From Poseidonibacter lekithochrous (GTDB taxonomy: Bacteria > Campylobacterota > Campylobacteria > Campylobacterales > Arcobacteraceae): DNA of 64,000 nucleotides. The stretch is from the NCBI RefSeq assembly GCF_018861145.1, contig NZ_JAHKQT010000023.1, positions 248,001 through 312,000 of the forward strand. The letters are read 5' to 3'. Below the pieces are notes generated by a model. That model was not told the DNA's origin and ran no database searches. It saw only the letters and a program-made list of their open reading frames with translations. Shown here piece after piece: positions 36,779 to 46,227 of this stretch. The position numbers were made by a program, and so were the translations under genes. The number at the start of each line of letters is the position of its first letter. The first letter of the stretch is position 1.

Positions 36779-37334
36779 ATTCAATTTCCTCTATCATATC
36801 TTCTATAAATTTAAATGACCTAAGTATTAAAAATTCTTCTTCTTTATTACCAATACTTTGGGCAAAACCATCATTTTTTAGTCTTAATATTATTGAATCG
36901 ATGGCTTCTCTATTAGTTGAACGTTTCTTTAAAAAGTTCATTTTATCAACCATAGTTTTTAACTCAATATCACCGTTTAATCTGCTTTCAATATCACTAG
37001 CACTATAAGGTCCACCATTTGCTGAACTGATATTTGTATTAAGTAATTTTAAAAATCTATAGATATCTATATAGTCAATATAAGCGTTTACATAAGACTT
37101 AGGAATAGTTTCATAACCTTCAATAATAAAGTAAAAATAACCCTTGTCAGATTCTAAAGAATATCCAAGAATACTAAAAAAAGTTTTTACTTCTTGTTTG
37201 TATTGATATATAAAATTATATGCATCTTTGATTTTGTAATCTGCGCTATTTTCATTTATAAATTTACCATTTACCCTACACTCTTCAATCACTTGAAAAA
37301 TTTCTTTATACTCTTCTAATTGCGATAGATCCAA
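36768..37334 (-). CDS. jetB: Wadjet JetB, kleisin-associated KITE-like subunit
   Basis: 188 residues, acidic, mostly helical with no recognisable catalytic motif. Size and position between the JetA-like and SMC-like genes match JetB (MksE-like, winged-helix KITE protein), which bridges kleisin and SMC heads. The start is a TTG with AGAGGGG in front and only one base after the jetA stop. Called from context and size more than from sequence. Confidence 0.8.
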   Translation of the reverse strand: MDLSQLEEYKEIFQVIEECRVNGKFINENSADYKIKDAYNFIYQYKQEVKTFFSILGYSLESDKGYFYFIIEGYETIPKSYVNAYIDYIDIYRFLKLLNTNISSANGGPYSASDIESRLNGDIELKTMVDKMNFLKKRSTNREAIDSIILRLKNDGFAQSIGNKEEEFLILRSFKFIEDMIEEIEYEL

Positions 37335-37335
37335 T

Positions 37336-38523
37336 TTATCCCCTCTTTATAATATATGGCAATTCTATGCCTTTATGTTCAATAGTTATATCTTTTTCTA
37401 TTTTTAAAAACTTATTGTATTGCAGTGTTGTTCTAATAAAGATTGATAAGAACTGCTTTTTATTTAACTCTTTTTCTTTTAAAAATGAAGCTAAATCTTT
37501 ATCTTGCTTAATAAAACTATAATAGACTTTTTTTGTTCCTAAAATCATTCTTTGTTTTGGTACTTTATTTTGATTAAGTTCTATAGCTTCAGGTCTTTGC
37601 TCTTCTACTTTTATTTCAGAACTTGGTGCAATTTTATTTTCTTTTGCAAGTTCTACTATTGCTGTGATTAAATCATAATCATTCATATATTGAGATTTTA
37701 CTTTTACAGATGGTGCTATATTCTTCAATCTACTTATAACAGAGTCAATATTGCTTTTTTCAAACAACTCACCGTGAACTTTTAGCTTATATAAGTGATT
37801 TAGTTTTTCAATTTTTTTAGCTTCTTTTTCTATATGAATAAGATATTTTGAAAGTTCATTTAATGTTTTGCTTATATTTTCTCTAACATCATGTAGATGA
37901 TGTGCTAAGGCATTAATATGATAAGAAATAGATTCATTTGCAAGTTCATCTATAAAATAAGACTTATACTCAATTAAAAATTTATCAGTATTTGTTACAG
38001 CTTCAGAAAGTGCTGTTAAATCAGCTTTACAATCATATAAGTTTGCTTTTTTAACTTCAAAGTTTACTTCTGCTTTAAACTTCATCTCTTTTTCATTTAA
38101 TGATTCAATTGCTCTATAAATAACCTTTTTAATATTTCTAAAAGAAGAGTTTATTCTTTTTATTTCACTTGAATAGTCATTAAAATCTTTTCTTTTTATT
38201 TTAATATCTCTGATTAGCTTCTTAATAATCTTTTGCTTATCTTCAATATCTTTGATATTTACATCTGTATAAGTTTGTAAATGAGCATTGTAATCATCAC
38301 TTAATAATAAAGAATAAGAGTAATCATCATAATCAAATACATTAAAGTCAATTAGTTTTTCAATTGCAGGTGATAAATCTTTATTTTTATTAGAACTAGT
38401 AGAAGAATAGTATGGCATATTTTCAATATATTCGATACTACCTTTAAAATGAGCTTCGATTATTGCTTCTTTTGCATCATTTTGTACTTTTATGAACTCT
38501 TTTGGATTAATGTTAGTTGTCAT
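37336..38523 (-). CDS. jetA: Wadjet JetA, kleisin-like subunit
   Basis: 395 residues, mainly helical, with coiled coil between ~90 and 250 and a wing-like C terminus. Length and position (first gene of jetABCD) fit JetA (MksF-like kleisin), which closes the SMC ring. The Wadjet subtype cannot be fixed from the sequence by eye. The operon start lies in a 180-base gap facing a divergent binding-protein gene. Confidence 0.8.
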   Translation of the reverse strand: MTTNINPKEFIKVQNDAKEAIIEAHFKGSIEYIENMPYYSSTSSNKNKDLSPAIEKLIDFNVFDYDDYSYSLLLSDDYNAHLQTYTDVNIKDIEDKQKIIKKLIRDIKIKRKDFNDYSSEIKRINSSFRNIKKVIYRAIESLNEKEMKFKAEVNFEVKKANLYDCKADLTALSEAVTNTDKFLIEYKSYFIDELANESISYHINALAHHLHDVRENISKTLNELSKYLIHIEKEAKKIEKLNHLYKLKVHGELFEKSNIDSVISRLKNIAPSVKVKSQYMNDYDLITAIVELAKENKIAPSSEIKVEEQRPEAIELNQNKVPKQRMILGTKKVYYSFIKQDKDLASFLKEKELNKKQFLSIFIRTTLQYNKFLKIEKDITIEHKGIELPYIIKRG

Positions 38524-38553
38524 TTATAATTGCCATTCTTTTGTATAATATTA

Positions 38554-38572
38554 GTTATGATGAAATCATAAC
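38554..38572. promoter_or_regulatory. Inverted repeat in the jet operon promoter
   Basis: GTTATGAT-GAA-ATCATAAC, perfect over 8 bp per arm, 31 bases upstream of the jetA ATG. A TATTATAC box on the minus strand lies between it and the gene, so a protein bound here would sit over the -35 region. A second, wider 9-bp inverted repeat (ATGAAACTT at 38600-38608 with AAGTTTCAT at 38646-38654) is further upstream. Confidence 0.45.
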
Positions 38573-38706
38573 ATTTAATCTTTCATCTTTTCTTTATTTA
38601 TGAAACTTTCCTATAAATTAAGAGTTTTCTACTTAAAGAATAGACAAGTTTCATGATTTTAGCTAAAATTACTTATTGACTTTATTACAAAAAAGGAGTT
38701 CATATT

Positions 38707-39579
38707 ATGAAAAAAATAAATATGCTTACTTTTTATGTTTTAATAATACTAATACCTACATTTATTATTGCTTCTCCAATTACACTAATTTACCATGCTG
38801 AAGATAATGAAGTAGATGCAAGAAAGCATTATGAAATAGAATTACTAAGCTTAGCTCTTGATAAAACAAAAGATAAATATGGTGAGTATAAATTAATTCC
38901 TTCAAAAAAAATGACTATTACACGTGCTGTATATAATTTAAAAGAGAATAAAATCAAGAACTTTATTTTAAAGACTTCGGTTGATAATACTTTGCTTAAT
39001 AAATTTTCATTTTCCAATTTTCCTGTAGATAGAGGGATAGTTGGATATAGAGTGAGTTTTATTTCCCCTCAAATGAAAGAAAAAATACATAATATAAAAT
39101 CATTAGAAGAACTAAAAACATTAAAATTTGCACAAGGTGTTGGTTGGTTAGATACAAATATTTTAAAATCAAATGGATTTAATGTACGTATCATCGCTAA
39201 TTATTCTAGTTTTTTTCATATGATAACATTAAATAGAATAGATCTTTTTCCAAGAGGAATCAATGAAGTCTTAGCTGAATATGAAGCATATAAACATCTA
39301 GATAAATTAGACTATGATAGAACATTTGCTCTATATTACCCTCTTCCACGTTTTTTCTTTATGAATAAAAAAAATGAGAAAATTGCTAAAAGAATAGAAG
39401 AAGGATTGAAAATCGGATTTTATGATGGTTCAATAGATAAACTATTTGAAAAATACTATCAACCTAGTATTAATTTTATAAATATGAAACAAAGAAAAAT
39501 TTATAAGATAGACAACCCTTTTTTAAAAGGTATTGACAAATCTTATGAAAAATATAATTATCCTTTTCTAATAAAGTAG
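38707..39579 (+). CDS. Periplasmic solute-binding-like protein
   Basis: 290 residues with a signal peptide (~1-22) and the shape of extracellular solute-binding family 3 (two lobes; TSVDNTLLNKFSFSNFPVDR, GVGWLDTNILKSNG, PLPRFFFMNKKN). No ABC permease or ATPase is near. It ends eight bases before a histidine kinase gene, so it is likely a periplasmic sensor or ligand presenter for that kinase. AAAGGAG precedes the ATG. Ligand unknown. Confidence 0.82.
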   Translation: MKKINMLTFYVLIILIPTFIIASPITLIYHAEDNEVDARKHYEIELLSLALDKTKDKYGEYKLIPSKKMTITRAVYNLKENKIKNFILKTSVDNTLLNKFSFSNFPVDRGIVGYRVSFISPQMKEKIHNIKSLEELKTLKFAQGVGWLDTNILKSNGFNVRIIANYSSFFHMITLNRIDLFPRGINEVLAEYEAYKHLDKLDYDRTFALYYPLPRFFFMNKKNEKIAKRIEEGLKIGFYDGSIDKLFEKYYQPSINFINMKQRKIYKIDNPFLKGIDKSYEKYNYPFLIK

Positions 39580-39587
39580 AGCTAAAT

Positions 39588-41000
39588 ATGAACTTAACCT
39601 ATAAACTTTTTTTATCAGTACTTATTTCAGTTATTATCTTTTTTGGTTTATTTGTTACAGTAGTAATTAAAATTGAAAAAGATAAAGTTAATGAAATTTT
39701 TTATTCAAAGATTGAACACAATAAAGAAATTTATAGTGCATCAATATCTACTTTACTTTATACTTTGAATGAAGATGTTATTAAATCAATGATTACTTCT
39801 ATTTATAAAGATACAGAGATTGTAAAATTAGAATTAATTGATAATTCAAAATTGATAAATATAAAAATTGATAATAAAAAATATAAAAATGAAAACTTAG
39901 TAAAAAGTCTTATTTCTTTAAAATATAATGATGAAGATTTAGGTAAATTAATAATCTATTATTCAAAAGATTTAATATTTGAACATTTAAGCAATTATAA
40001 ATTCATAATATTCTCTTTTGCTTTACTATTAACTCTAATACTAACTTTAATTATATATTTCTTTATTAATAAGATTTCATCTTCTTTAAAATTATTGACA
40101 AAAGCTAGTGTAAAAATTGCTCATGGAGATTTAAGTCAAGAAATCAAAATTGATGAAAGAAAAGATGAAATAGGTATACTATCTGAACAATTTAATCTTA
40201 TGAGAAAAGCTCTAATAAAAAGAAGAGAGATAAATAAAAGACAATTAGTAGAACTAAAAGAAAAAGATTTAATATTAATTCAACAAACTAAGATGGCTGC
40301 AATGGGTGAAATGCTAGAAAATATTGCACATCAATGGCGTCAACCATTATCAGTTATTTCAACAGCAGCTACTGGTGCAAAGCTACAAAAAGAAATGAAT
40401 ACCTTATCAGATACTGAGTTAACTTCAATATTAACAAGCATTAATAATTCTGCACAATATCTTTCTAGTACAATTGAATACTTTAGAGGTTTTTTTGATC
40501 CAAGAAATAATAAAGAAAGAAAGCTTTTGATTTCTTCTATAATTGAAAAAGCTTTAAGCTTAATAAACACTCAATTTGAAGATAAAAATATCCAAATAAT
40601 CACAAATATTGAAGACTGTACTATTCTTTCAATTGAGAATGAATTAATACAAGTTTTTGTTAATATATTAAATAATTCAAGAGATGCTCTACTAAAAATA
40701 GAAAGTAAAGAAAAACTAGTTTTTATAGATACAAAAGTAAAAAAGAATTCTCTAATCATTGAAATAAAAGATAACGCACAGGGTATTGATGAGAGAATAA
40801 TTGATAAAATTTTTGAATTATATTTTACTACAAAACATCAAAGTCAAGGTACAGGAGTAGGATTATATATGTGTGAAAATATTATTAGAAATCATTTAAA
40901 AGGAAGTATTACTGTTAAAAATGTGTCTTTTAAATATAAAGACATTCCTTATACTGGAACAAATTTCACTATTAAAATTAGTTTAAAACACCTAAAATAG
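39588..41000 (+). CDS. Histidine kinase with HAMP domain
   Basis: 470 residues: a membrane helix (~7-27), a periplasmic part of ~115 residues, a second helix (~140-162), HAMP (~165-215), HisKA with NIAHQWRQPLSVIS and HATPase with NILNNSRDAL, DNAQGI (Gly-poor G1 variant) and GTGVGLYM. Cotranscribed with the binding protein upstream. No response regulator is adjacent. Converges on selO, with a terminator across its stop codon. Confidence 0.92.
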   Translation: MNLTYKLFLSVLISVIIFFGLFVTVVIKIEKDKVNEIFYSKIEHNKEIYSASISTLLYTLNEDVIKSMITSIYKDTEIVKLELIDNSKLINIKIDNKKYKNENLVKSLISLKYNDEDLGKLIIYYSKDLIFEHLSNYKFIIFSFALLLTLILTLIIYFFINKISSSLKLLTKASVKIAHGDLSQEIKIDERKDEIGILSEQFNLMRKALIKRREINKRQLVELKEKDLILIQQTKMAAMGEMLENIAHQWRQPLSVISTAATGAKLQKEMNTLSDTELTSILTSINNSAQYLSSTIEYFRGFFDPRNNKERKLLISSIIEKALSLINTQFEDKNIQIITNIEDCTILSIENELIQVFVNILNNSRDALLKIESKEKLVFIDTKVKKNSLIIEIKDNAQGIDERIIDKIFELYFTTKHQSQGTGVGLYMCENIIRNHLKGSITVKNVSFKYKDIPYTGTNFTIKISLKHLK

Positions 41001-41010
41001 GTGTTTTAAA
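40982..41010. terminator. Bidirectional terminator between kinase and selO
   Basis: Perfect 13-bp arms (40982-40994 and 40998-41010, core AAAACACCTA/TAGGTGTTTT) around AAA. It includes the stop of the kinase and is A/T-flanked on both sides. Confidence 0.75.
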
Positions 41011-41013
41011 GAT

Positions 41014-42717
41014 TTATGATGAGCAGCTAACATGAGATACGCCACCAAGCTCAAAAAACTCTAGTGGTTTTAAACTATAATATTTATTCTCTACTTCAAT
41101 AGATTGTTCAGAATATGGGTTTGTCATAATTTCTTGTAGCTCTTTTATTAAAGCATAATCACCCTCATTTGCTTGCTTATAAGCAGGAACTAAAAACCAC
41201 TCTCTTAAAGTATATTTTGGATTTATAAGTTTCATTTGAGAACTTAATTCATTTGTATTATTACTTATAAGTGAATTCCATTTTTCAAGCCACTTTATCC
41301 AAGACTGTTCAATACTCTCATCATAATTAGAACCATAAAAGCTTTTTTTAAGTGCTTTTATTTCAGTTGGAATAGAAGAAAGTTCTCGGAAGAAAATAGT
41401 ATAATCAACAGAACTTTTAACCATTAGAATTACTAGTTCATTAAATAATTCTTCATCAAAAGTATCAAGGCCAAGTTTAGAAGCCCACATTATATTCATT
41501 TCTTCTTGCATTACTTTTGAAAAATCATCTCTGATTTTATCTAATTCTTCTATATGCTTTTTACTTGAACCTATTAAAACTCTTAATGCAGAATAAAATA
41601 CATGAAAATTTTGCTCTGCAGCAAGAGGCTGATTTAAAAAGGAGAAGTGATCTCCACTACTACTCCAAGGTTGATAGTATGGGTCAAATGCTTCTATAAA
41701 ACCAAAAGGCCCATAATCAAGTGTAAAACCACCAGCTGCACAGTTGTCACTGTTAAAATTACCTTGGCAATATCCAACCCTAATCCAGTTAGCTATAAGT
41801 TTTGTAAGTCTTTTTCTAAACTTTATTGCTAATAAAACTACTTTGTCTTCAAGAGATAAGTTTTTATCAATCACATCAATTTCATTACTATATTCACGTT
41901 CAATTAAGTGTAATACAATCTGTTCAAGCTCTTGCATAGCTTTTGGATGCTCATTTTTTCTAGCACGTCTTGCAAAAAGCTCAACTTGTCCAACTCTAAT
42001 AAATGATGGAGCAACACGCGTAGTAATTGCAATATTTTCACTTATCATCATATCAGGATCTTTAGAATATGAACCTTGTGAAAACCAAGGTCTATCAACT
42101 GTTTCACTTTTAGAAGTATATAAACTCAAAGACCTAGATGTAGGAACTCCAAGTGAGTACATATGCTCTTGTGCTAAAAACTCTCGAACACTTGAACGTA
42201 AAACAGCTCTTCCATCAGCTCCTCTACAATAAGGAGTTCGGCCACCACCTTTTAGTTGCATTTCCCAACGCTTATCATTTATAACAGCTTCTAAAACAGA
42301 AACTGCTCTTCCATCACCATATCCATTTCCTGTTTGAAAAGGACATTGTTGATAGTACTCATTCCCATAGATAGAAAGTGCATAACCACAAGCCCAACCA
42401 ACTTTACTCATAGGCTTTGGAACTTGTGAAATATCTCCTGAAAACATTTTAATAAAATCAGCAGACTGTGCTAGACTATCATCAAAGCCTAATTCAGCAA
42501 ATAAACTTTTACTATGTGCAATATATTCTGGGTTTTTAATTGGTGTTGGATTTACAGGTACATAATGACCCGAGAAAACTTGTCTAGGATTATGATCAGT
42601 ACCATCTGCTTTTGATTGTGGATCTTCATTTAATGTCTTCATTAACGAGTAATCAGCAAATTTAGCTAAATCCTCTAAGCTTTTTATAGGTTTTTGGTTT
42701 TGTTTTATTTCATTCAT
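41014..42717 (-). CDS. selO: Protein adenylyltransferase SelO
   Basis: 567 residues. The SelO pseudokinase fold is marked by [32 protein letters not shown] and [20 protein letters not shown] (the metal-binding Asn/Asp). SelO transfers AMP from ATP to Ser/Thr/Tyr of proteins and is linked to redox stress. The C terminus reads [10 protein letters not shown]; the position of selenocysteine in some homologues is an ordinary Cys (TGC) here, so this is not a selenoprotein. It starts alone, convergent with the kinase. Confidence 0.95.
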   Translation of the reverse strand: MNEIKQNQKPIKSLEDLAKFADYSLMKTLNEDPQSKADGTDHNPRQVFSGHYVPVNPTPIKNPEYIAHSKSLFAELGFDDSLAQSADFIKMFSGDISQVPKPMSKVGWACGYALSIYGNEYYQQCPFQTGNGYGDGRAVSVLEAVINDKRWEMQLKGGGRTPYCRGADGRAVLRSSVREFLAQEHMYSLGVPTSRSLSLYTSKSETVDRPWFSQGSYSKDPDMMISENIAITTRVAPSFIRVGQVELFARRARKNEHPKAMQELEQIVLHLIEREYSNEIDVIDKNLSLEDKVVLLAIKFRKRLTKLIANWIRVGYCQGNFNSDNCAAGGFTLDYGPFGFIEAFDPYYQPWSSSGDHFSFLNQPLAAEQNFHVFYSALRVLIGSSKKHIEELDKIRDDFSKVMQEEMNIMWASKLGLDTFDEELFNELVILMVKSSVDYTIFFRELSSIPTEIKALKKSFYGSNYDESIEQSWIKWLEKWNSLISNNTNELSSQMKLINPKYTLREWFLVPAYKQANEGDYALIKELQEIMTNPYSEQSIEVENKYYSLKPLEFFELGGVSHVSCSS

Positions 42718-42740
42718 ATATTTTCCTTAAAATCCTATTT

Positions 42741-44447
42741 TTATATAAGTGTTATTTTTATATCATCATAAGATATTTTTTCATCTAGTTTCATAAATAT
42801 TGGTTTTAATCTAATTTTTCCATCTTCTGAAAAATCTTCTTCTTTATTTGTTTTTTTGATTTCTTCTACTGCGGCTTTTATTAGATTAATAGTACTTAAA
42901 CTTGGCATATATTTTGATATATCTAAATTTGGTTCATCTGCTTTTATTAAACTTAAGTGATTCATAATAGTTGATACAGAATAACCTGCATTTTTTGCTA
43001 AATCTTGTAGCGTTGCTGAGTTTTCTATTTGATTTTTTGTTTTTATATGATTTGGCATTTTTACTTCTATTTTAGGTTCACTATCAAGTGCTACTTTCTC
43101 TTTTGCTATTTCTTTTTCATCAATAGTTCCACCAAGTCTTTGGATATATGATAATTGCATAGCATTTAATTGATTTTCTTCAAAAGATTCTATTTTTTTA
43201 GCTGCTTTTTGTGAAGCTTGCTTTATTCGTGGATCTATATTTAAAATCAAAGGATCTACACTTAGAGCATTGTCATTAAAGCCCATTAACTTTAGGCCTT
43301 CAATATTTTTTATTCTTGAAAGTGCTACATAACCTTGCCCTACTTCAAACGTCTTTGATAAATCAATTTGTGCAGCATCAAGTGTCATACCTTGCGATTT
43401 ATGAATTGTAATAGCCCAAGCAAGTTTTAGAGGTACTTGAGAGATTTTTGCTTGTATTTTTCCTGAATCATTTTCAATTTTCCAATCTTCATATTCTACT
43501 TTTACGATATAACCATTTGAAAGTTTAACAATTGGAAGTTTTTGTTCATCTTTTGAAAAATCAATTACAACTCCAGTAGTTCCATTTATATAATACTTTT
43601 CAGGATTATTTTTAATAAACATAACAACAGCATCTTTTTTTAACGTTACTTCTTCTTGAACTAGTGCTGATTTAAACAGCTTTTCAATATTACTCTTTGC
43701 ACCCTCACTTGTGTATTTAAAAACTTCTGCCTTGTCATCAATACTATTTAATTCATCATTATTAATTCTATCTACATCCATATTATGAGTGTAGAGTTTT
43801 GTAGGTGTAAAATCTATATCTAAATCTTTTTGCAATCTTGCATTTAAAATATCATGACTTCTTTGTGATACCTGACCACTTCTAATTTCATCTAAAACAA
43901 AAATAAGTTGATTATCATCTTGTCTAAACTTTTTTTCTAAATAACAAGTTTGTAAATCTAACTCTTTCCATGATGGACTTTGCCATGCGAATCTTTTTCC
44001 ATCTATATTTCTTGATATTGGAGGTAACTGGAAAAAATCACCTGAAAGTATAACTTGAATACCAGCAAAGGTCTCATCACTTTGTTTAAAAGCTCTTAAT
44101 ATTCTGTCAATTGATGAAAAAACATTTGGTGAAACCATAGAAATCTCATCTATAATTAAAATCTTTAGTTTCTTAAATCTTGTTTGAAGATATTTTTTAT
44201 CCAATAAATTAGAAATAAAATTTTCATCAATACTATCTTTTATACCTAAGCTAAAATAAGAATGAATTGTTTGACCATTTAAATGTGAAGCAGCAATCCC
44301 TGTAGGTGCTACAATAGTAGGAATAATTTTCCTAGATTTTAAATATAAAATATATTCATTTAAGATATGAGTTTTACCTGTTCCTGCTGATCCTGTTAAG
44401 AAAACATTTTGACCAGTTTTTAGTATTTTAAGAGCTGTTTCTTGCAT
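42741..44447 (-). CDS. Pif1/RecD2-like DNA helicase with C-terminal HTH
   Basis: 568 residues. Superfamily 1 helicase motifs: Walker A GSAGTGKTH, motif II IIDEISMVS, motif III GDFFQLPP and motif VI AITIHKSQGMTLD. The C-terminal ~120 residues carry a helix-turn-helix (LQDLAKNAGYSVSTIMNHLS), as in bacterial Pif1 relatives. Likely 5'-3' helicase in replication or recombination. It precedes selO by 23 bases on the same strand. Confidence 0.9.
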   Translation of the reverse strand: MQETALKILKTGQNVFLTGSAGTGKTHILNEYILYLKSRKIIPTIVAPTGIAASHLNGQTIHSYFSLGIKDSIDENFISNLLDKKYLQTRFKKLKILIIDEISMVSPNVFSSIDRILRAFKQSDETFAGIQVILSGDFFQLPPISRNIDGKRFAWQSPSWKELDLQTCYLEKKFRQDDNQLIFVLDEIRSGQVSQRSHDILNARLQKDLDIDFTPTKLYTHNMDVDRINNDELNSIDDKAEVFKYTSEGAKSNIEKLFKSALVQEEVTLKKDAVVMFIKNNPEKYYINGTTGVVIDFSKDEQKLPIVKLSNGYIVKVEYEDWKIENDSGKIQAKISQVPLKLAWAITIHKSQGMTLDAAQIDLSKTFEVGQGYVALSRIKNIEGLKLMGFNDNALSVDPLILNIDPRIKQASQKAAKKIESFEENQLNAMQLSYIQRLGGTIDEKEIAKEKVALDSEPKIEVKMPNHIKTKNQIENSATLQDLAKNAGYSVSTIMNHLSLIKADEPNLDISKYMPSLSTINLIKAAVEEIKKTNKEEDFSEDGKIRLKPIFMKLDEKISYDDIKITLI

Positions 44448-44633
44448 TTTTTACCTAATTTGCTTTATGGTTAAAGCTTTTATATTTTGATTTTGGATTA
44501 TAGCGTATATACATAATAAGAATATTTAGTCTATATAACTTCAAAGTCCTTCAAGCTTATTCTCTTTATCTTTAAATATTATCTCATAGTTTTTTATGAT
44601 AAAATCTTTTTAATTTTACGTTCAAGGATAAAA

Positions 44634-46115
44634 ATGAAGGCTTATAAAAAACTTGTAGAAAAATATGAAAGAATACATCACTTATCACATATGCAATCAA
44701 TTGTTTACTGGGATCAGCAAAGTATGATGCCTAAAGGTTCAAGTGATGCTAGAGCAAAAGCAATGGCAGAGTTTGGTGTGATTTTACATGAAGCATCAGT
44801 AGATAAAGAGATAGCTCTACTTTTAGATGATGCAATGGCTGAAAACTTAAATTCTATAGAAAAAGCATCATTATATGAAATGAAAAGAGCATACTCAAAT
44901 AATACCCTACTTCCAAGTGCACTTGTAAAAGCACAAAGTTTAGCTCACTCAAGATGTAATCATATATGGATGGAACAAAGAAAAAACAATAATTGGAAAG
45001 CTTTTCAACCAAGTTTAGAAGAAGTTATAAAACTATCACGTGAAGAAGCGAGTATTAGATCAGAAATAAATGGATTAAGTGCTTATGATTCACTTTTAGA
45101 CTTATATGAACCAGGAATGAAAAGTGAAACATTGGATGATATTTTTGCAGATGTAAAAACTTGGTTACCGCAGCTTATTCAAAATATAGTAGAAAAACAA
45201 AAATCTCAAAACTTTATAAAACCCCAAGGAATATTTGAAATACAAGCTCAAAAAGAGCTTGGAATAAAAGTAATGAATCATCTAGGTTTTGATTTTAATA
45301 AAGGTCGAGTTGATATCTCAGAGCATCCTTTTTGTGGAGGTGTTCCTGAAGATGTAAGACTAACTACAAGATATGATGAAAAAGATTTTGTTCAATCTCT
45401 TATGGGAATAATCCATGAAACAGGACATGCTTGCTACGAACAAGGCTTACCACAAGAGCTATTAGGATTACCCGTTGCACAGGCTCGTTCTATGGGAATA
45501 CATGAAAGTCAAAGTTTGTTTTTTGAAATGCAAATAGGAAGAAGTAGTCAGTTTTTAAAATCTATTCACCCTTTTATTACAAAATCTTTTGGAAAGAAAA
45601 ATGAGTTAGAACTTGATAATTTAATAAAAATCTATTCAAAAGTAGAGCCATCTTTAATTCGTGTATATGCAGATGAAGTAACCTATGCTTCGCATGTGAT
45701 TTTAAGATATGAAATTGAGCGTGCTTTAATAAATGGACAAATAGAAACTTCAGATATTCCAGATATATGGAATGAAAAAATGCAAGAAGCTTTAGGATTG
45801 GATACAAAAGGAAACTATAAAGACGGATGTATGCAAGATGTACATTGGAGTGAAGGAATATTTGGATATTTCCCCTCATATACTCTAGGAGCAATGTATG
45901 CAGCACAGCAATTTAACACTGTAAAAAAAATCCATCCAAATATAAATGAATCAATAGAAAAAGGCGATTTATCGCAAATAAAATCTTGGCTAAAAGAAAA
46001 TATTTGGAGTAATGCAAGTATTTATTCTACAGATGAGTTAATCACAAAAGCTACAGGAGAGACTTTAAATCCTAAGTACTTTAAAGCTCATCTAGAAAAT
46101 AGATATTTATTCTAG
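44634..46115 (+). CDS. Carboxypeptidase M32 (Taq type)
   Basis: 493 residues, with the zinc motif HExxH as HETGH in IHETGHACYEQGL, followed by HESQS and TLGAMYAAQ typical of M32. The family removes C-terminal amino acids in the cytoplasm. AAGGATAAAA precedes the ATG. Divergent from the helicase gene. Confidence 0.93.
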   Translation: MKAYKKLVEKYERIHHLSHMQSIVYWDQQSMMPKGSSDARAKAMAEFGVILHEASVDKEIALLLDDAMAENLNSIEKASLYEMKRAYSNNTLLPSALVKAQSLAHSRCNHIWMEQRKNNNWKAFQPSLEEVIKLSREEASIRSEINGLSAYDSLLDLYEPGMKSETLDDIFADVKTWLPQLIQNIVEKQKSQNFIKPQGIFEIQAQKELGIKVMNHLGFDFNKGRVDISEHPFCGGVPEDVRLTTRYDEKDFVQSLMGIIHETGHACYEQGLPQELLGLPVAQARSMGIHESQSLFFEMQIGRSSQFLKSIHPFITKSFGKKNELELDNLIKIYSKVEPSLIRVYADEVTYASHVILRYEIERALINGQIETSDIPDIWNEKMQEALGLDTKGNYKDGCMQDVHWSEGIFGYFPSYTLGAMYAAQQFNTVKKIHPNINESIEKGDLSQIKSWLKENIWSNASIYSTDELITKATGETLNPKYFKAHLENRYLF

Positions 46116-46227
46116 TTTTAATTTCTTTTCTAATTATTATATTATTATTATTTTTTTTGTTTAATTTCTTAACAAGGGTGTTTATATTATTATTAATATA
46201 TAAATTAAATTTAACAGGAGAATAATA

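Noticed and set aside
41014-41030. Possible selenocysteine near the SelO C terminus
   Set aside because: The codon is TGC (Cys) in SHVSCSS and the stop is TAA; no UGA is read through.
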